Shown: positions 11,066 to 23,500 of the stretch, piece after piece | Position numbering within the stretch: position 1 is the first letter of the stretch | Layout: each line of letters begins with the position of its first letter | Assembly: GCA_014706295.1 (NCBI GenBank) | Contig: JACSVZ010000007.1 | Location: forward strand, 3,109,699-3,173,698 | From: Lycocorax pyrrhopterus obiensis | Taxonomy: Eukaryota > Chordata > Aves > Passeriformes > Paradisaeidae | Direction: 5' to 3' | DNA length: 64,000 bases | The notes under the pieces: generated by a model | Told to the model about the DNA's origin: nothing | The model's database searches: none | The model's input: only the letters and a program-made list of their open reading frames with translations | Made by a program: the position numbers and the translations under genes

Positions 11066-14000
11066 GTCCGGGACTGCCTGCCTGGCCGTCAGCATCAGGG
11101 TGATCACTGACGCGCGTATGCTAATCTATAGGAACTCTTCACAGTTGTTCCTTCTTACTTAACATTTTTGCACACGTACCAGTCCAGTAAACAGGAACCA
11201 GTAACCTCATCTGCAGGTGACAATTCCAATACATCAGAAGAAGGCATCTTAACATTTTCGAACAGCCAAGTCAAAATTTGTAACCCCTACTTGACTTAAA
11301 TTGCAAAATCCCATTTCAGTCCTCACAATTACTATCTTGTTTCTGATTCAGTTCTAAAGACCTGGTTTTCATACACCTCTGCTAGGCAAACGGTGTCCTT
11401 TGCCTTCTCTAAGAGTTAATTCTCCACTGAGTCTACAACTATCTGTAATAAATAGGTCAGATTATATATATATGTGTGTGTGTGTGTGTATATATATATT
11501 TTTTTTTCCTATACTTGTTCACCACTACATTCTTTGTCAGTCTTCTATTTGGGTTCCAAATCCCAGGAACATAGTCACTCCTCATTGCTTATGCTGGGCC
11601 ACCCTAACCCCCCTTTTTAGCCAAATCTTAAGCAGGATAAGCAACACACATTTGTATTACCAAAGTTTTTCGTTACCTTCATACTTCATCAACCAAGGTA
11701 ACTGCTGATCAGCAGTTGGTAAATTTTTATAAAACTTTGAGTCATTTTGCTGTGGCTGACTAAGCACATTAATATCACTATTACTGATATTAACATGAGA
11801 TACAGAAGTTTTAAAACTATTGTAAATTTGGCTACTATGTTAATTGTTCTTGCCAAGATTTTTCAGGTGAGTTTAACAAGAAATATATTTTTAATTGGAT
11901 ATGCAAATTGAAAAATAAGAAACAGTATTAAAAATTGACAGGCAATTGACTTGCCCTAAAAATTGAATTTCAGTAGCTCAATGATACAAAAAAGTCATAA
12001 AATCTATACAACCATTATGTGCGCCTAGACACCACCAAAAAGAAGTGCCATGAGGTGGGAGACATCTCAATGCCACCATTAACAGTCCTAAAAGATGCCT
12101 AAAATGATCATATTTGAAAATTTTTAGATGGGATGTTTGGTGCTTGGGCTGCAGACTGACAGGCACCCAAATCCGTAATTTCTCTGCCAGACAAGCTGCA
12201 TCTCTCCTATCTCTCAGGAGCACATACTTCTCCCTCCCTCTTGCTCACTGAACCCTTCACTGACCCACAAAACCTTACTAAAGTGGTAGAAAAATATTTG
12301 GCCGAACAACTTGTGGTCTGAGCAAGCTAAAGCTCGGGGATGTATCAGACAACTGCTGAGGCCAAAACCAGGCAAGCAACAAGAACACACAGCCACAAAC
12401 TGAGAGGGAGAGGCAGAGGTGAGGTGCAAGGGATTTGGGATTTCTCCCTTTCAGTGATGGAGCTTCTGCATTTGGCTTACCATTTCACAAGGAACTGCAG
12501 TTTTGACAGGCTGGAGAGAGAACATTATGGTTCCTGTAAGAAAAAAACCAAATGTTATTGCATCGCTGATCACCAGATGATCATACAGAACTTTTCCAGC
12601 AAGCTGAAAAAGACAAAAAAAGGCCTGAATACATCTCTGATTGAAGCATCCCCAGAATATTGACTACATCACTATGCACCAAATTGATGCTCATGATGCT
12701 AAAATAACTCCAGCCACTTGTGGTAGATTGTTGAGCTGATTATCACAAAATAAAGAATCAAGTATGACTAGGCACATTATCTAGCAAGCAAATTACACCA
12801 GTTGAAATAATTTAAGTTGATGATTCAAGTATTGGAGACAACAGAATATCACTAGAATCTAAATTTCATGCCAAGTAAAGTTACAACAAGAAGAAAATTT
12901 CAAATTGGTCTGAATTCTTAGGATACAAGTTACACAAGCCAGTGCCTCAGCTTTGCTCAACACAAACCATCTATGGTTTTACAGAAGCTTTTGTATATGT
13001 GCTGCATGCAGCTAAGACATAAAAGCAGCATAAAAGTTTTTCACTCCATGGCTACACAAGCACTGTGAGCAAAGCTCCATGTCATGGCAAGCAGGAAAAC
13101 TTCAAGTATTTCAACAGGCTGCAGACCAAGGTAATTTCAAAACATCTTAGGAAAGCTTGAAAACCTTCCCTGACCTTAAAGGCCATCTCGTAGTGAACAC
13201 TGGCAATAGTCATAAATGAACAGAAAACATGAAAAGCCCCATGTTGTCTCAGTAAATTGACAAATTCTGGAGCTCACTGCACTGGGCATCTCTCACTTGT
13301 AATGGAGGCCGACATCATATGGGATGGCCAGAAACTATGAAATTGATGTCTCAAGGCAGGGTAGCAGCAATCTTGCCAAACACACAAACATTTGAGCTTG
13401 TCTATTCCCTCCCTATCCTATTATAAAGAATATGGAAATTTCTCAGGATTCAGGAGCAGATATTGGGCAAATAGCTTATATTAACAAACCTTAGCATTGA
13501 GACAAGCTAGTAGAGTTTATGCATCAAGACTGCCCATAGAGAGGGTGGCAAAAGCCAGTTCACCCTTTGGGAAATCAAAGCATTGTTCCTGGAATGGCAG
13601 AAGCATTCCAACTTTGAAGAGATGTGAAAACATAAAATAATATTGTTATTATTCCTCTTACCATTCTGCCCAACTTGTCAAGCCGGCTCCACAGCCACTG
13701 TGCCCTAGTTAACACAGGAAAGGTATGAGCCCAAATAATGTAATTTGGTAAAAAAGCATTGAAACAACAATCCTGCAGGTTCAGGTACACAACTCCTATG
13801 GCCACAGAAGGACTAACAAACAGATAAATGGCATGTTGCAAGGATGGCAAAACCTTAATTCTGTGAACTGAATGCCAGAAGCAGCTGTCCTGGCAAGAAT
13901 TACATGGCAACACTGATAAAACCCATAGGCAAAATCAAACTGCCACAGTGAAGCACAGAAGTTGCTGCAAACAACTGAATGTAGTGAATAAATATATATA

Positions 14001-17000
14001 CACACCCCTATGGTTCATACCAGTGTGAAAAATCATCCTAATTTGTCACTAAAGAAACTACAAAAACTACATTCAGTCTTTCAGTGCTAGCTGTCATAGA
14101 CTATAGAATAAGCACTTAAGAGCTATCTAGCAACAGGAGTAAAATTCAGTAAAAATAGCATGATGTGTTCACAGACCTATACTTTCTGTCTGTTTGGTCA
14201 TGCCAATCAGTGTGTCTGAACAACCAAATGCTCCTGACAAATTTCTCACAAGTATTCCCTAAATTCCACCCACAGTATTTGAAAAAACATTTTACACATA
14301 AAATATCAAGAAAGCAATTTCATAGGTAGCAGACATAGAAAAGACCTAAATTCTAGACACAAACTACTCTGAATCACTAAGCACCTTGATTTGCCAACTC
14401 TTGTTTATGAAATAGTTCAGTTTTAGAAATTCAACTGTAATCTGATGAACTCAGTCTCTGAAAACACAAGAGCCAGCAGAAGGAAACTTCTCAGTTCAAC
14501 TTGATGAATACTAGCCAGATTTAATGAAAAGAATCAGATCAGATTGCTTGCAGATGTCATGTCTAATTCTCCAACAGACATTAAGGAACACAGAAGCATA
14601 GAAATAATCCTATGGGGAAAAAATTACTAAATTTAGGGAGAAAAAGATGCTTAAGACATCATGCTTTAAGCTTGAAGAAAAGACTATTTTACTTGCAACC
14701 TTGAAAAAAAGTAGAAAATTTGAACCAAATATAGTTGAATTCAAGTTTTCTTAAGTCTTCAGATTTTCCAGCATAAGGAAAAATATTGTGGCAGGCACAG
14801 GAGTAAGGGAGAAAGCTACTTGGCTCACACTCCATGTCAGAGCTCAACGAACACTGCCTATACTTGTCTTCTGGCTATTTTTGTGCCTGAATGTGTAGTT
14901 CTGCTTGATTAGAGGCTGTGAAACCTGAGAGGATTGGTTCACTTTCCTTCATGGTATGATGTATTCTCATCGTTGCAGTATACTGTATACACTACTAGTC
15001 CCAGCCCAGATTCTGGTGACTGCAGATGTGGAACCATCTGCTTTAAAGGGATAGGGCCTTGAGATGACAATTTCTCTTGTCTGGGGAAATGTGGAAGAAC
15101 TCTATGTAACATACATATTTTAAAATCACATCTTTGTGAATTGCTAGCAGGATTCCCACTCAACCCAGCTGTTTTATGTTAGTTGGAGATCACAGCCCTC
15201 CTGCTTTGTAACAGCAAAACTTCTCACTTCTTTAGCTAGTTTATAGTTCTGCATAAAGTCTTTCTCTCCTTTAAGGCATCAGTTAGTAACAGATTTACTT
15301 GCTCATTTTTGGGGCTGGAATTTTCAGAACACAGGTTATGCTTTTGTTACTGGAAACCAGTGAGACAACATTTTGTTACCCTCAAATCAAAATTAGCTCC
15401 CTATAGCAAACTACAGTGACCACTAACTACTATTTCTTATGTAAAACCTAAACAATGTTGTTTTATATTGGTGTAGTGCCATATGTGCAATATATGAAAT
15501 ATGTCCATCCACCCTCCAAGTTCCTACAATATACAACAGTACAGAAAACAGCAAATTGTGATATATTATCCCATTTCAGATTTCATTTCCTTATTTATTG
15601 AATCATCTTCAACTGAAATCTAGTGCTACATCAGACTCTACAGTACAATATGTGAAAGGTAATATTGAAAAAACCTCCTGCTAAAAAAATAAACTTATGC
15701 TCACAGTAAAAGATCAAAAGCATTTATGTAATTAAAAATTATTGAGAGTACATATGAAACAAACACTGTATTGTGCTTTTAATTAAAAATTACCCTGTAA
15801 ATTGAAACTGAAAGTTTAAAAACAGTAATCAAAGTGAAAAGAATTACTGAAGTATCTTTGTGTAAGTTGGAATTTCTGAGTAAATTTATAAATAAATGGG
15901 AAATTCTACTGCAAAGAAATTTAAAAAGGCAAAAGGCATCTAGATAAAAAAGTAGCAAAGCAGATGCCATTTTTTTATAAGAGAATGAAAAGGCTCAATT
16001 TCAAATGAAGAGCACTCACCAGCATATTGCCACAGAGCAGGCTAATAGCCATGTGTAAGAAATTACTCTTAATGGGGGAAAGATAGGGAATACCTTTGGC
16101 AATTTTGTTTGTGACCATCTCCCGGCAAAAACATGCTTCCTCACAACAGCAGAAGATAAGGGAGAAAAAGAACAACAAAATGTTCTCCTTGTCCTATGTT
16201 TTACTTTTAAAGTCAACAGTAAAGCTTTGTTGACTGCTAAATCCAGCACTGGAGCTCAGTATTACAGTTGTGGAGAGGTCTAGAGGCAAGATACGGGACA
16301 TTGCAACTGTAAGAACAGTTTCAGCTAGTTTTAGACTCTAGAAAATTGCAGGATTTATTTTCTGTGGGCACCCCAGAAGGATGTAACTTGTGGTTTCACT
16401 TGTTTAAGACTCAAAACTGAAATTAGGAAGCTTTACCTGGCTGAAGAGACTGCTGAGGTGACAGCTCAGAAAGCCACTGGTACATAGGTAACAAAAATCC
16501 CACACGATGCTAACACAAAACAGCTTTAAGGCAAATTGTCCCCATGTATTTGACATTGCTTTTGGAGTGGGAGCAAATTCTCAGTGGATGTGAACATCTG
16601 AACATTCCACTGTGCGCTGGCCTGAGATCAGCTTGACCAGCAAAGACACAACGAAAGTTGGCATTAAGTACCTGGCGGCTGGATTTGTCTGGATTTTCCT
16701 TATGTGATCGTCCATGGGTGTCACGCACATGGTCATGTTGAGAGAGGCAGGTTTTGCAGCATTGCTTCTTAATAGGCTGGTTTCAGTAGCTGCTGCTCAT
16801 ATTCTTTCCCCTCTAGCAGCAGCAGACAGAACCAGTGTGTGCTGGAAGACACTGGGCTGACTGCATTAAAGAGTTAATTGCTAGTATAACTGAACTCCAA
16901 AAACATACTGAGATACAGTGAAATACTAGAACTTCAAATGGATCACATCTGACCTTTTTAACAGCACTGAAGACTCGCTTGTAAAACAGAAGAAATAAAT

Positions 17001-17544
17001 CCGTACTCAAGAACATCGAAAATACAACAGGCTTTCTGGAAGCTTCATGGTTGGATTTCCTTCCCTACTGATTATAAATGGCAGCTGACATTTACAGATC
17101 TTTTTGAGAAGCATTCTTATTACCTTTGACAGGTCAGCCAACAGAGGGAATGTGGGACAAGCTGTGACTCTTACACAACGATGGCTTAAAAAAACCCCAC
17201 AGCTCTCAACATAAAAAAGGATCAATATGAAAATTATAATCTGCATGGTTATTCAAAACGTACTAAAAACATTTCAACTCAAACACAATATATAACACCT
17301 TTAATCAAGAGACTGCTTTGTAAGAGGGCAAACACTTTGCTTAAGGTTTTTAACCTTTTGCATGCCAAGAGTCAGTATTATTCTGACATCACATAATCCA
17401 CTTGTAAACTGGCAACTTTCTTGCTTTTCTGGCAGTTCTTTCCTGAATGAACATGTAGCCAACAGCAGATGAGACATAATTTATGCTCAATAATTCTACA
17501 TGTGCACCATTTTCAGCCTTAACTTTTGAAAAACAGAGATAAAT
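11066..17544. other. Intergenic region between CCDC34 and LGR4
   Basis: About 6.5 kb between the CCDC34 promoter and the inferred end of the LGR4 transcript. It contains a TA/TG microsatellite at 11463-11507 and otherwise unremarkable AT-rich sequence. Scattered frames of up to about 110 codons (for example 13575-13913 minus and 12340-12663 plus) have no splice support or protein resemblance. No RNA gene was seen. Confidence 0.6.
11463..11507 (+). repeat. Compound TA/TG/TA microsatellite with T9 tail
   Basis: The order is (TA)5, (TG)8, (TA)5 and then nine T. The TG core favours Z-DNA, and the flanking TA runs are self-complementary and could extrude as a hairpin. It lies about 650 bases upstream of the CCDC34 coding start. 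Confidence 0.95.
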
Positions 17545-17566
17545 AACCATAGGTATTCATGTACCC

Positions 17567-17572
17567 TTTATT
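17567..17572 (-). terminator. LGR4: Candidate LGR4 polyadenylation signal AATAAA
   Basis: Canonical AATAAA on the minus strand, about 1.67 kb downstream of the stop codon. Cleavage would be expected about 10-30 nt further on. The choice among several hexamers is inferred from UTR length only. Confidence 0.4.
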
Positions 17573-17797
17573 TGCTTTCAGTGTAACATTCCATGCTAAT
17601 TGCAGGTGTAATATTCATGAGTGTAAATGTAAGAATTAACAACTCTGGGATGGTTTTCTTCCCTTTTTACACTTGAATATTTTGGCTTACAAAATTAACA
17701 GCATACAGTAAATATTCTTCCCATACTTTGTACAAAGTACATGATTTTGATATACAAGGATCCTGTTTTTATTATAGAGACAATATACAACCACATC

Positions 17798-17805
17798 TAT
17801 TTACA
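17798..17805 (-). promoter_or_regulatory. LGR4: Pumilio-type element UGUAAAUA
   Basis: A perfect match to the UGUANAUA consensus in the sense orientation of the inferred LGR4 3' UTR. A related one-mismatch site (UGUAUAUC) lies close by. Function is inferred from the motif only. Confidence 0.35.
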
Positions 17806-19047
17806 ATGAAAAAAGTACATAAACCACATTTTAAACATTCTGCTACTGGCAGCCACTATTGTTTAGGAGGTAGCTTTAATTAACAAAATGAACTGAAGCC
17901 ACATTTCCCATCATGGGTTCTATCAAATAACTTACAATACAAAGATAAAAATTCATTGTATGAACAGTATATACAGTTTAATTCTCAAACCAGCAATCTA
18001 GCTTTAGATCTCAACAAGAATTTCTCCAGAGTAACTGGGATGGCAGTTGATTTACTCTTGATCTAGTGTATTGTCCAAAAACCTTACATAATTACTTAAT
18101 CATGCATTAATAACTTTGTATTGATCATATTTCAAACTAAATATAAAAACTGGATCACTGGTTGTACTTAAATAATTTGTCTCAGAACTTTAATGGTTTA
18201 AAAAGATTGCACTGATTTATGTGAAAATCAGTGACTTTGCACAGTGTACTTTACTGTCAGTAAAGTAATTGGAAAAATGCTTTCTTTTTTACTGCCAAAT
18301 TGCCTTGCATTTTGCCTCTATTTCCTAAAACCTCAGTCTATGCATAGGTATGACTGGAGCGCTGTAACATTCAACAGGCTGCAGAGTATTAGCCAATCTT
18401 ATTGCAAAGAAATGATCTGTGTACAGTGACAGCACTGCTAACACCCTGATACATTGACATTCCTTCCAATGGTATGACTTGACTGCATCATACTGAAGAA
18501 ACTTGTTGTGGTTCACCTGAAGTAATGCGTCATCACTGGAAAAATGTATTCAACCCTATTAATCTTGACAGCTGTTAATATTTTTATTTCAATAAATCTA
18601 CAGATTATTGTGGATTACAAGTACTTTACTGCAACACACTTTTTTTTTAAAATTGAACATTGGCTGAAATACAAAACAAACACAGTATTCCGATATTGCT
18701 GTCACAGTTACGTATGGGAGAATTAATCCCTTTTTTGGCCCTGCAATAAAATGCATCCTGAGATTCAATGCTGAATATACTATACAAAGCTAGCAGTAGA
18801 TTTTTTTTCTTAATTATAGAAAAGTCACATTTAAAAATAATTTCTATAATATTAAGCAGCTGTCCTTTATATTGTGCTTTCGCAGGGGGGAAAAAAAATC
18901 AACAGAACTTACCTCACCACCAGCAGAAGCAAAGTACAACTGCAGTACGATGTGGAAACACACCATTAGCATGTAAAAACTGTATATGAGAAACCCCTAT
19001 TGTGTGAAAAGAGTAAAAATATTGGGTAACGATTTTGGTTTACCAAT

Positions 19048-19055
19048 TATTTACA
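19048..19055 (-). promoter_or_regulatory. LGR4: Pumilio-type element UGUAAAUA
   Basis: A second perfect UGUANAUA match, about 190 nt after the LGR4 stop codon, so it would be present in nearly all 3' UTR isoforms. Confidence 0.35.
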
Positions 19056-19244
19056 GTCAGGGCAATTGATTGATTTAATTTTTAAAAAAATGTATGGCTC
19101 AAGAAATTACTGCCCACTTCCCTTCTTTACAAATGACACTAGATAACGATTAGAAAAGTGCTTCCTGCTTGAAAGGTCAAAACAGGCAACAGTCTGTGAA
19201 ACATTATACCTCTTTATTGGAACAGCTGATGGCAGAAAGCCTTT

Positions 19245-20521
19245 TCAGTCTTTAATTCTTGGTATGTTGTAGGCATAACGAACCAAAGGGAACCCTCTGC
19301 TTTGGTAGAAACATGCACGGCCACAGGCCTGCACTTGGTCCGAGCTGTCTGACACAAAGGAGTCGTCCTCGTCCGCATAGTCAGAGTGGGCTGACTGGGT
19401 GCCACAGTCTGACCAGTAGCCATCTGGCCTTTGGCAAGGCACCACTGCCAGCGCAGGGCAGCTGTGGGATTTTATTAAATGTTTACAGGGCATGGGCTTG
19501 GATAAAAGGAGTGATTCGCAACATTCACACAGAGCAATGTTACCCTGCAAGTGGGTGTAAACGCCACAGTCGTAGTAAAAATCCTGTGTCACGCAGCCCC
19601 CTTGAGCATTGACAGCAATTGCTATTGCTCCATTCTTCCTGGTCAGATGGCGCCTGAGCAACTTCCAGTCTTCCTTGAACTTTGGGTTGAAGAATACATA
19701 CAGGACTGGATTCAGGCAAGCAGGCAATGGGAAAAATATCAAAGTAACAGACTTCATGATTTCAGGGCTGATAGAAATTGCAGTGATCAACGGTGCAAAT
19801 GAGAAAAACGCAACAGGGCAGAAAAAGATGCAGTTCGTGAAGATTAGCCAAGCAACATGCTTAATTGTGCTGGACTGGGAGTTTTCGGAGAGATCCTCTT
19901 TTTCCAAGTTGCAATAGAGTTTAGTGTAGATAACAGCCATTAGCAAAAATGCTAATGAATTCAGGAGCACTAAAGTTACTGTGAAACTTAACAAAGGTGT
20001 TTCTCCAGTGGGGAAGGGCAAGCAAAGGGGTGATGCTGAATACTCTGCTTTATAAAAAAGTGGTAAGCATCCCGCTACCAGAGCACACAGGAAAGCAAAA
20101 AATGCTGCAATTTGAAATTGTTTTTGGTGTTTGCTTTTCTCCTTTTTAATAAACTCCTTTGCAGAGAAGCTCCGTTCAACAGCTGCCAACATCAGGAAAA
20201 AAATGGCACTTTCTGATGAAAAAACTGCAAGAAACCCAGCAATTCTGCAACCACTGCCGGTCTCCCACCATATGCCAAATTCGGCAAATCTCCCCCAAGA
20301 TACAGCATCCAGGAAAGTTAAAATACCAGTATAGACTCCCATAAATAAGTTAGAGACAGAAATCAGGCTTATAAACAGTTTGGAAGATGGCAATGTAGTA
20401 CAGGAGGCAAATATTGTTAACATGACAAGCAGGTTGAAGAACAAAGCAACCAAAAAAATAAACCAGACAGTAAGCCGAATCATCCAGCTGCCCAATAAAT
20501 ATTCACAAGGCTTAAAAGCAC
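19245..20521 (-). CDS. LGR4: LGR4 exon 18 (seven-helix domain, tail, stop)
   Basis: The exon has 1277 coding nt after acceptor TTTTCTTCTAG| and ends at TGA. It completes a Gly codon split with exon 17 and encodes 425 residues without interruption. Visible landmarks are [11 protein letters not shown] before helix 1, WWETGSGC before helix 3, ERSFSAKEF at the start of loop 2, SPLCLPFP in extracellular loop 2, [17 protein letters not shown] at helix 7, and the final tail with [15 protein letters not shown]. All seven helices on one exon is the known arrangement for the LGR4-6 group. Loop 2 ([14 protein letters not shown]) and the membrane-proximal tail ([14 protein letters not shown]) differ most from the human protein by recall. 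Confidence 0.98.
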
Positions 20522-23500
20522 CTAGAAGAAAACAAAAACAGAAGGACAACCAATTTAGGAAAAAAATCTGCCTTAATAAGCAAGATTTTGAAATGGTTTT
20601 AAAAGTGTACTCCTCATTAATTCATTAATAGAATACACAGCTGAACTGCTAAACAGGTCAGTTGAAAGTAAACTATTCTGCTGAAGCTATTTACTAATTA
20701 ATTATGCCTGAAATAATAAGTACTGCAGTGAATGGTCACTTGAGAACATTTTGTATAAACAAGCTAGCTAAACAAACTTAATTACCTTTTAGCTATTCAA
20801 AATAGCTTTTATTAGTGCCACCTAAATACTTTTTTATTTTATGTAGATTTCAAACTTCATAAAAAAGGTTGGCAAAAAATATAAAAGTAAATGTTCACAA
20901 TCCCCCTGTAAGGGAAAAGAATTTTTTAGAAGGAACATATTCTCTCAAAAAATTATTCACAAACATGCCTTCTGGAGTAACTTTTGGTCACAAGGAAACA
21001 TGTGTAGAACAGCAGACAAATTCAATTTAATCAGCTTTAATAGGGACAGGAATTTACCACAAACCTTGTCCCTCAGCCTCGCCACTGAAAGGCACTGTGA
21101 GCTTGAAAAGTCATATGAGAAAATGATGTTTTTCTTCTTCTTTTGCCACTTAAAACAGCTTACATAATAAAAAAGTCCAACAAGCAAAATAATAGGAGGC
21201 AAGACAACGAAAAAAGGTCACTACTATTGCTTACCCTTCTAATCCTCCTAAATGCTATTTATTCCATAGGGAAATCCTACTGATTTTAAGTAACAATTAG
21301 AAGAATTTAACCTCTCCTATATCCCCATTAGGCACCGCTAATTGTCTGAAGCACAATAGCTTGGGATCCCTCCCTGCAGTTGGGGACCACTCAGGGAGCT
21401 GAAGAAAAATGCCAAACTGCAAAGGCTGGAGCTTCTGAGCTGGATTCAGCCTGTGACCCTGGCTCTGTGCAGCACATGCCTTTCCTTTAGGCAGGGGAAA
21501 GGTAAGGACAATCCATCCCTAACGTGGGCAGGAACAGAACTGCCAAGAATGATTAAATGTCAGTGCAAAAATCTCCCAAGGCCTAAAGCAACTTCCAGAA
21601 ATTGATGAACTGACAAGCAAAAAAAAAAAAATCTTTTTGTTTGTTTAAATGATCAAGCTTCACGTGTGGGCACAAAATAATGGAGCCCACTGGATTATCA
21701 GAAAATCAGGAGTAAAACCCCTTTTTAGCAGGTATTCCCAAGTAAAACATCAATGACAGAATAATTAATTTTACAATACGTTCACATGACAATACCTGCT
21801 AAGCTGATCTACTTAAAAATAAAAACAACTTCCTACTTAGAAAATTTTAAAATGTCAATTCTGTGCTTCCAAAAATCAATTTGAAGCCATTTTTCCAGTA
21901 GCTGTACTTTAGACAAATAAAAGCCACCACCCTTTCCTGTTTTTCTCCCAAAGTCTAGCTATCCTTTGAGTTAAAAGTTACCCTCCTCTCTCACTGATAT
22001 TCTCAGCCCATGCTGGAGGGGGCAAAAATTCATGCTCAGAAGGATGTTTCAGTGAACTTGAGCTTTTTGAGCACCACTGTTCAGCAATCCATTCTTTAGG
22101 CAAAGTGGAAAGTGGATCTACAGGCTGAGCAGTGATTCAGAACTTGCATGACAGGTGGTGTACCTTATGACTAGATGGCAGCGTGGCATAGAAACTTGTT
22201 AGTATGAGAAGGACTGGTGAAAAACAAGGCAAATTGTGAACTTGTAGAACAAGCTCTTTCTTTTAGACCTATTACAGCATTTCTGGCATGGACAAAAAGA
22301 AAGAGCTAAAGACTTTAAAAGTGTAACCCATGTAACACACCATTCCAATTCTCATTCTGCAAACAGGAGATCAAAAGCAAATAAGCATCGTTAACAAATT
22401 AACTTTCAGATGATGTACAATTACACTAATAATATATTTGACTTTTTGACTACAGGTTTTTTTTGGCTGTGATCAAGAAATCCTTGTGATATTCTGGATA
22501 TTAAAGCCAGAGCTAGCTCAAAAGATAAACCGATTTTCATAACATAAAATAGTAGTTAGGAAAAGATAAAGAAATAAGACTTGGAAAACTCCTGCTCATC
22601 CAGAAGTAACTTCATTGGAAGCATACTGTTCCCCCATCTACATGTTCCTGTTTATGCAGACAAAAGGGTACAAGATGTATGGAAGGAATCCTCTGGAGAG
22701 TCTGTGGCAAAGGCAAGAAAGTAAGAGGCACCACAGCAAGTCCTTTAGGAGCTAAGTGGAATGGTGTACGGAAATTTGCAGTTTGAGTAAGAGAAGCAGA
22801 AGGGCAGAAACAAAGCTGCCTAGAATGGAAATATTCATTGGAAGATCAAAGACTTTTAACACTCCTGGACTGTTCAAGCCTGGATTGGAGTAAATCTGGT
22901 GTGCCAATAAGACTAACCACTGCACAAGTGTCTTTAGCAGTTTAAGATGCTACTGCCTACTCCAGCTACTTGCAATAGCCCTCTGCTCACAGTTAATGCG
23001 GCTATAGCAGGGCTGGGAACAGATCATGTGAGTGTTCCTTATCCTCTCTCCTGGAAAGGCATCAAGCTTCATTAAAACCACCAATGATAGACAGCAGTTT
23101 GAGTTAAAGTATTACAGCACAGGCTGAACTCTAACCGAAACAGATGAGCATTCATACAGTCTGCTCCACAGACATCTCCTTGGCAAAAATAAGGCAGAAT
23201 TAGGGGGCAATGCATTAAACACAGCAGACTCCAAATATTAGCATTACAGTCATGATTATTCTGCTTTTGGAAAGAAATTTCTGTATTTTTCCTAGCATAG
23301 TTCTCCTGTAAAGTGCTATGTGTCTAAAGCTAAGTCAAATCTTTGTGATTGCTCATCCAAAACAACACTGACATCAAATCAAGTTGTGCCCAAAGCACTG
23401 CAGAATTTAATCTTCTATGTACAGAATGACTACCAGGAATGAAAGATGTAATTCTGCACGCAACTCTTTGCATAACACCACACCTGAAGTTCAGTGTGGC

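Larger units (their letters stand above)
17545..19244 (-). other. LGR4: LGR4 3' untranslated region (end inferred)
   Basis: About 1.7 kb directly after the LGR4 stop codon on the minus strand. The end is placed just beyond an AATAAA at 17572-17567 because the AT-rich, UTR-like sequence continues to there and the length is similar to the mammalian UTR. Other AATAAA hexamers occur on the minus strand near 17768, 18583 and 19213, so shorter forms are possible. Two perfect UGUAAAUA Pumilio-type sites lie inside (17798-17805 and 19048-19055). Confidence 0.5.

Noticed and set aside
10449..11162. 237-codon plus-strand open frame as a gene
   Set aside because: It lies in the CpG island, where stop codons are rare; overlapping frames occur on both strands, and composition is Pro/Ala/Arg-rich without family resemblance. 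The minus-strand frame that splices to CCDC34 exon 2 explains the region.
13140..13200. Possible CR1 tail in reverse orientation
   Set aside because: Only a short resemblance (CCTTAAAGGCCATCT) is visible, too weak to call.
19213..19218. AATAAA on the minus strand as the main LGR4 polyA signal
   Set aside because: It lies under 35 nt after the stop codon and would leave almost no 3' UTR. More distal hexamers are more likely.
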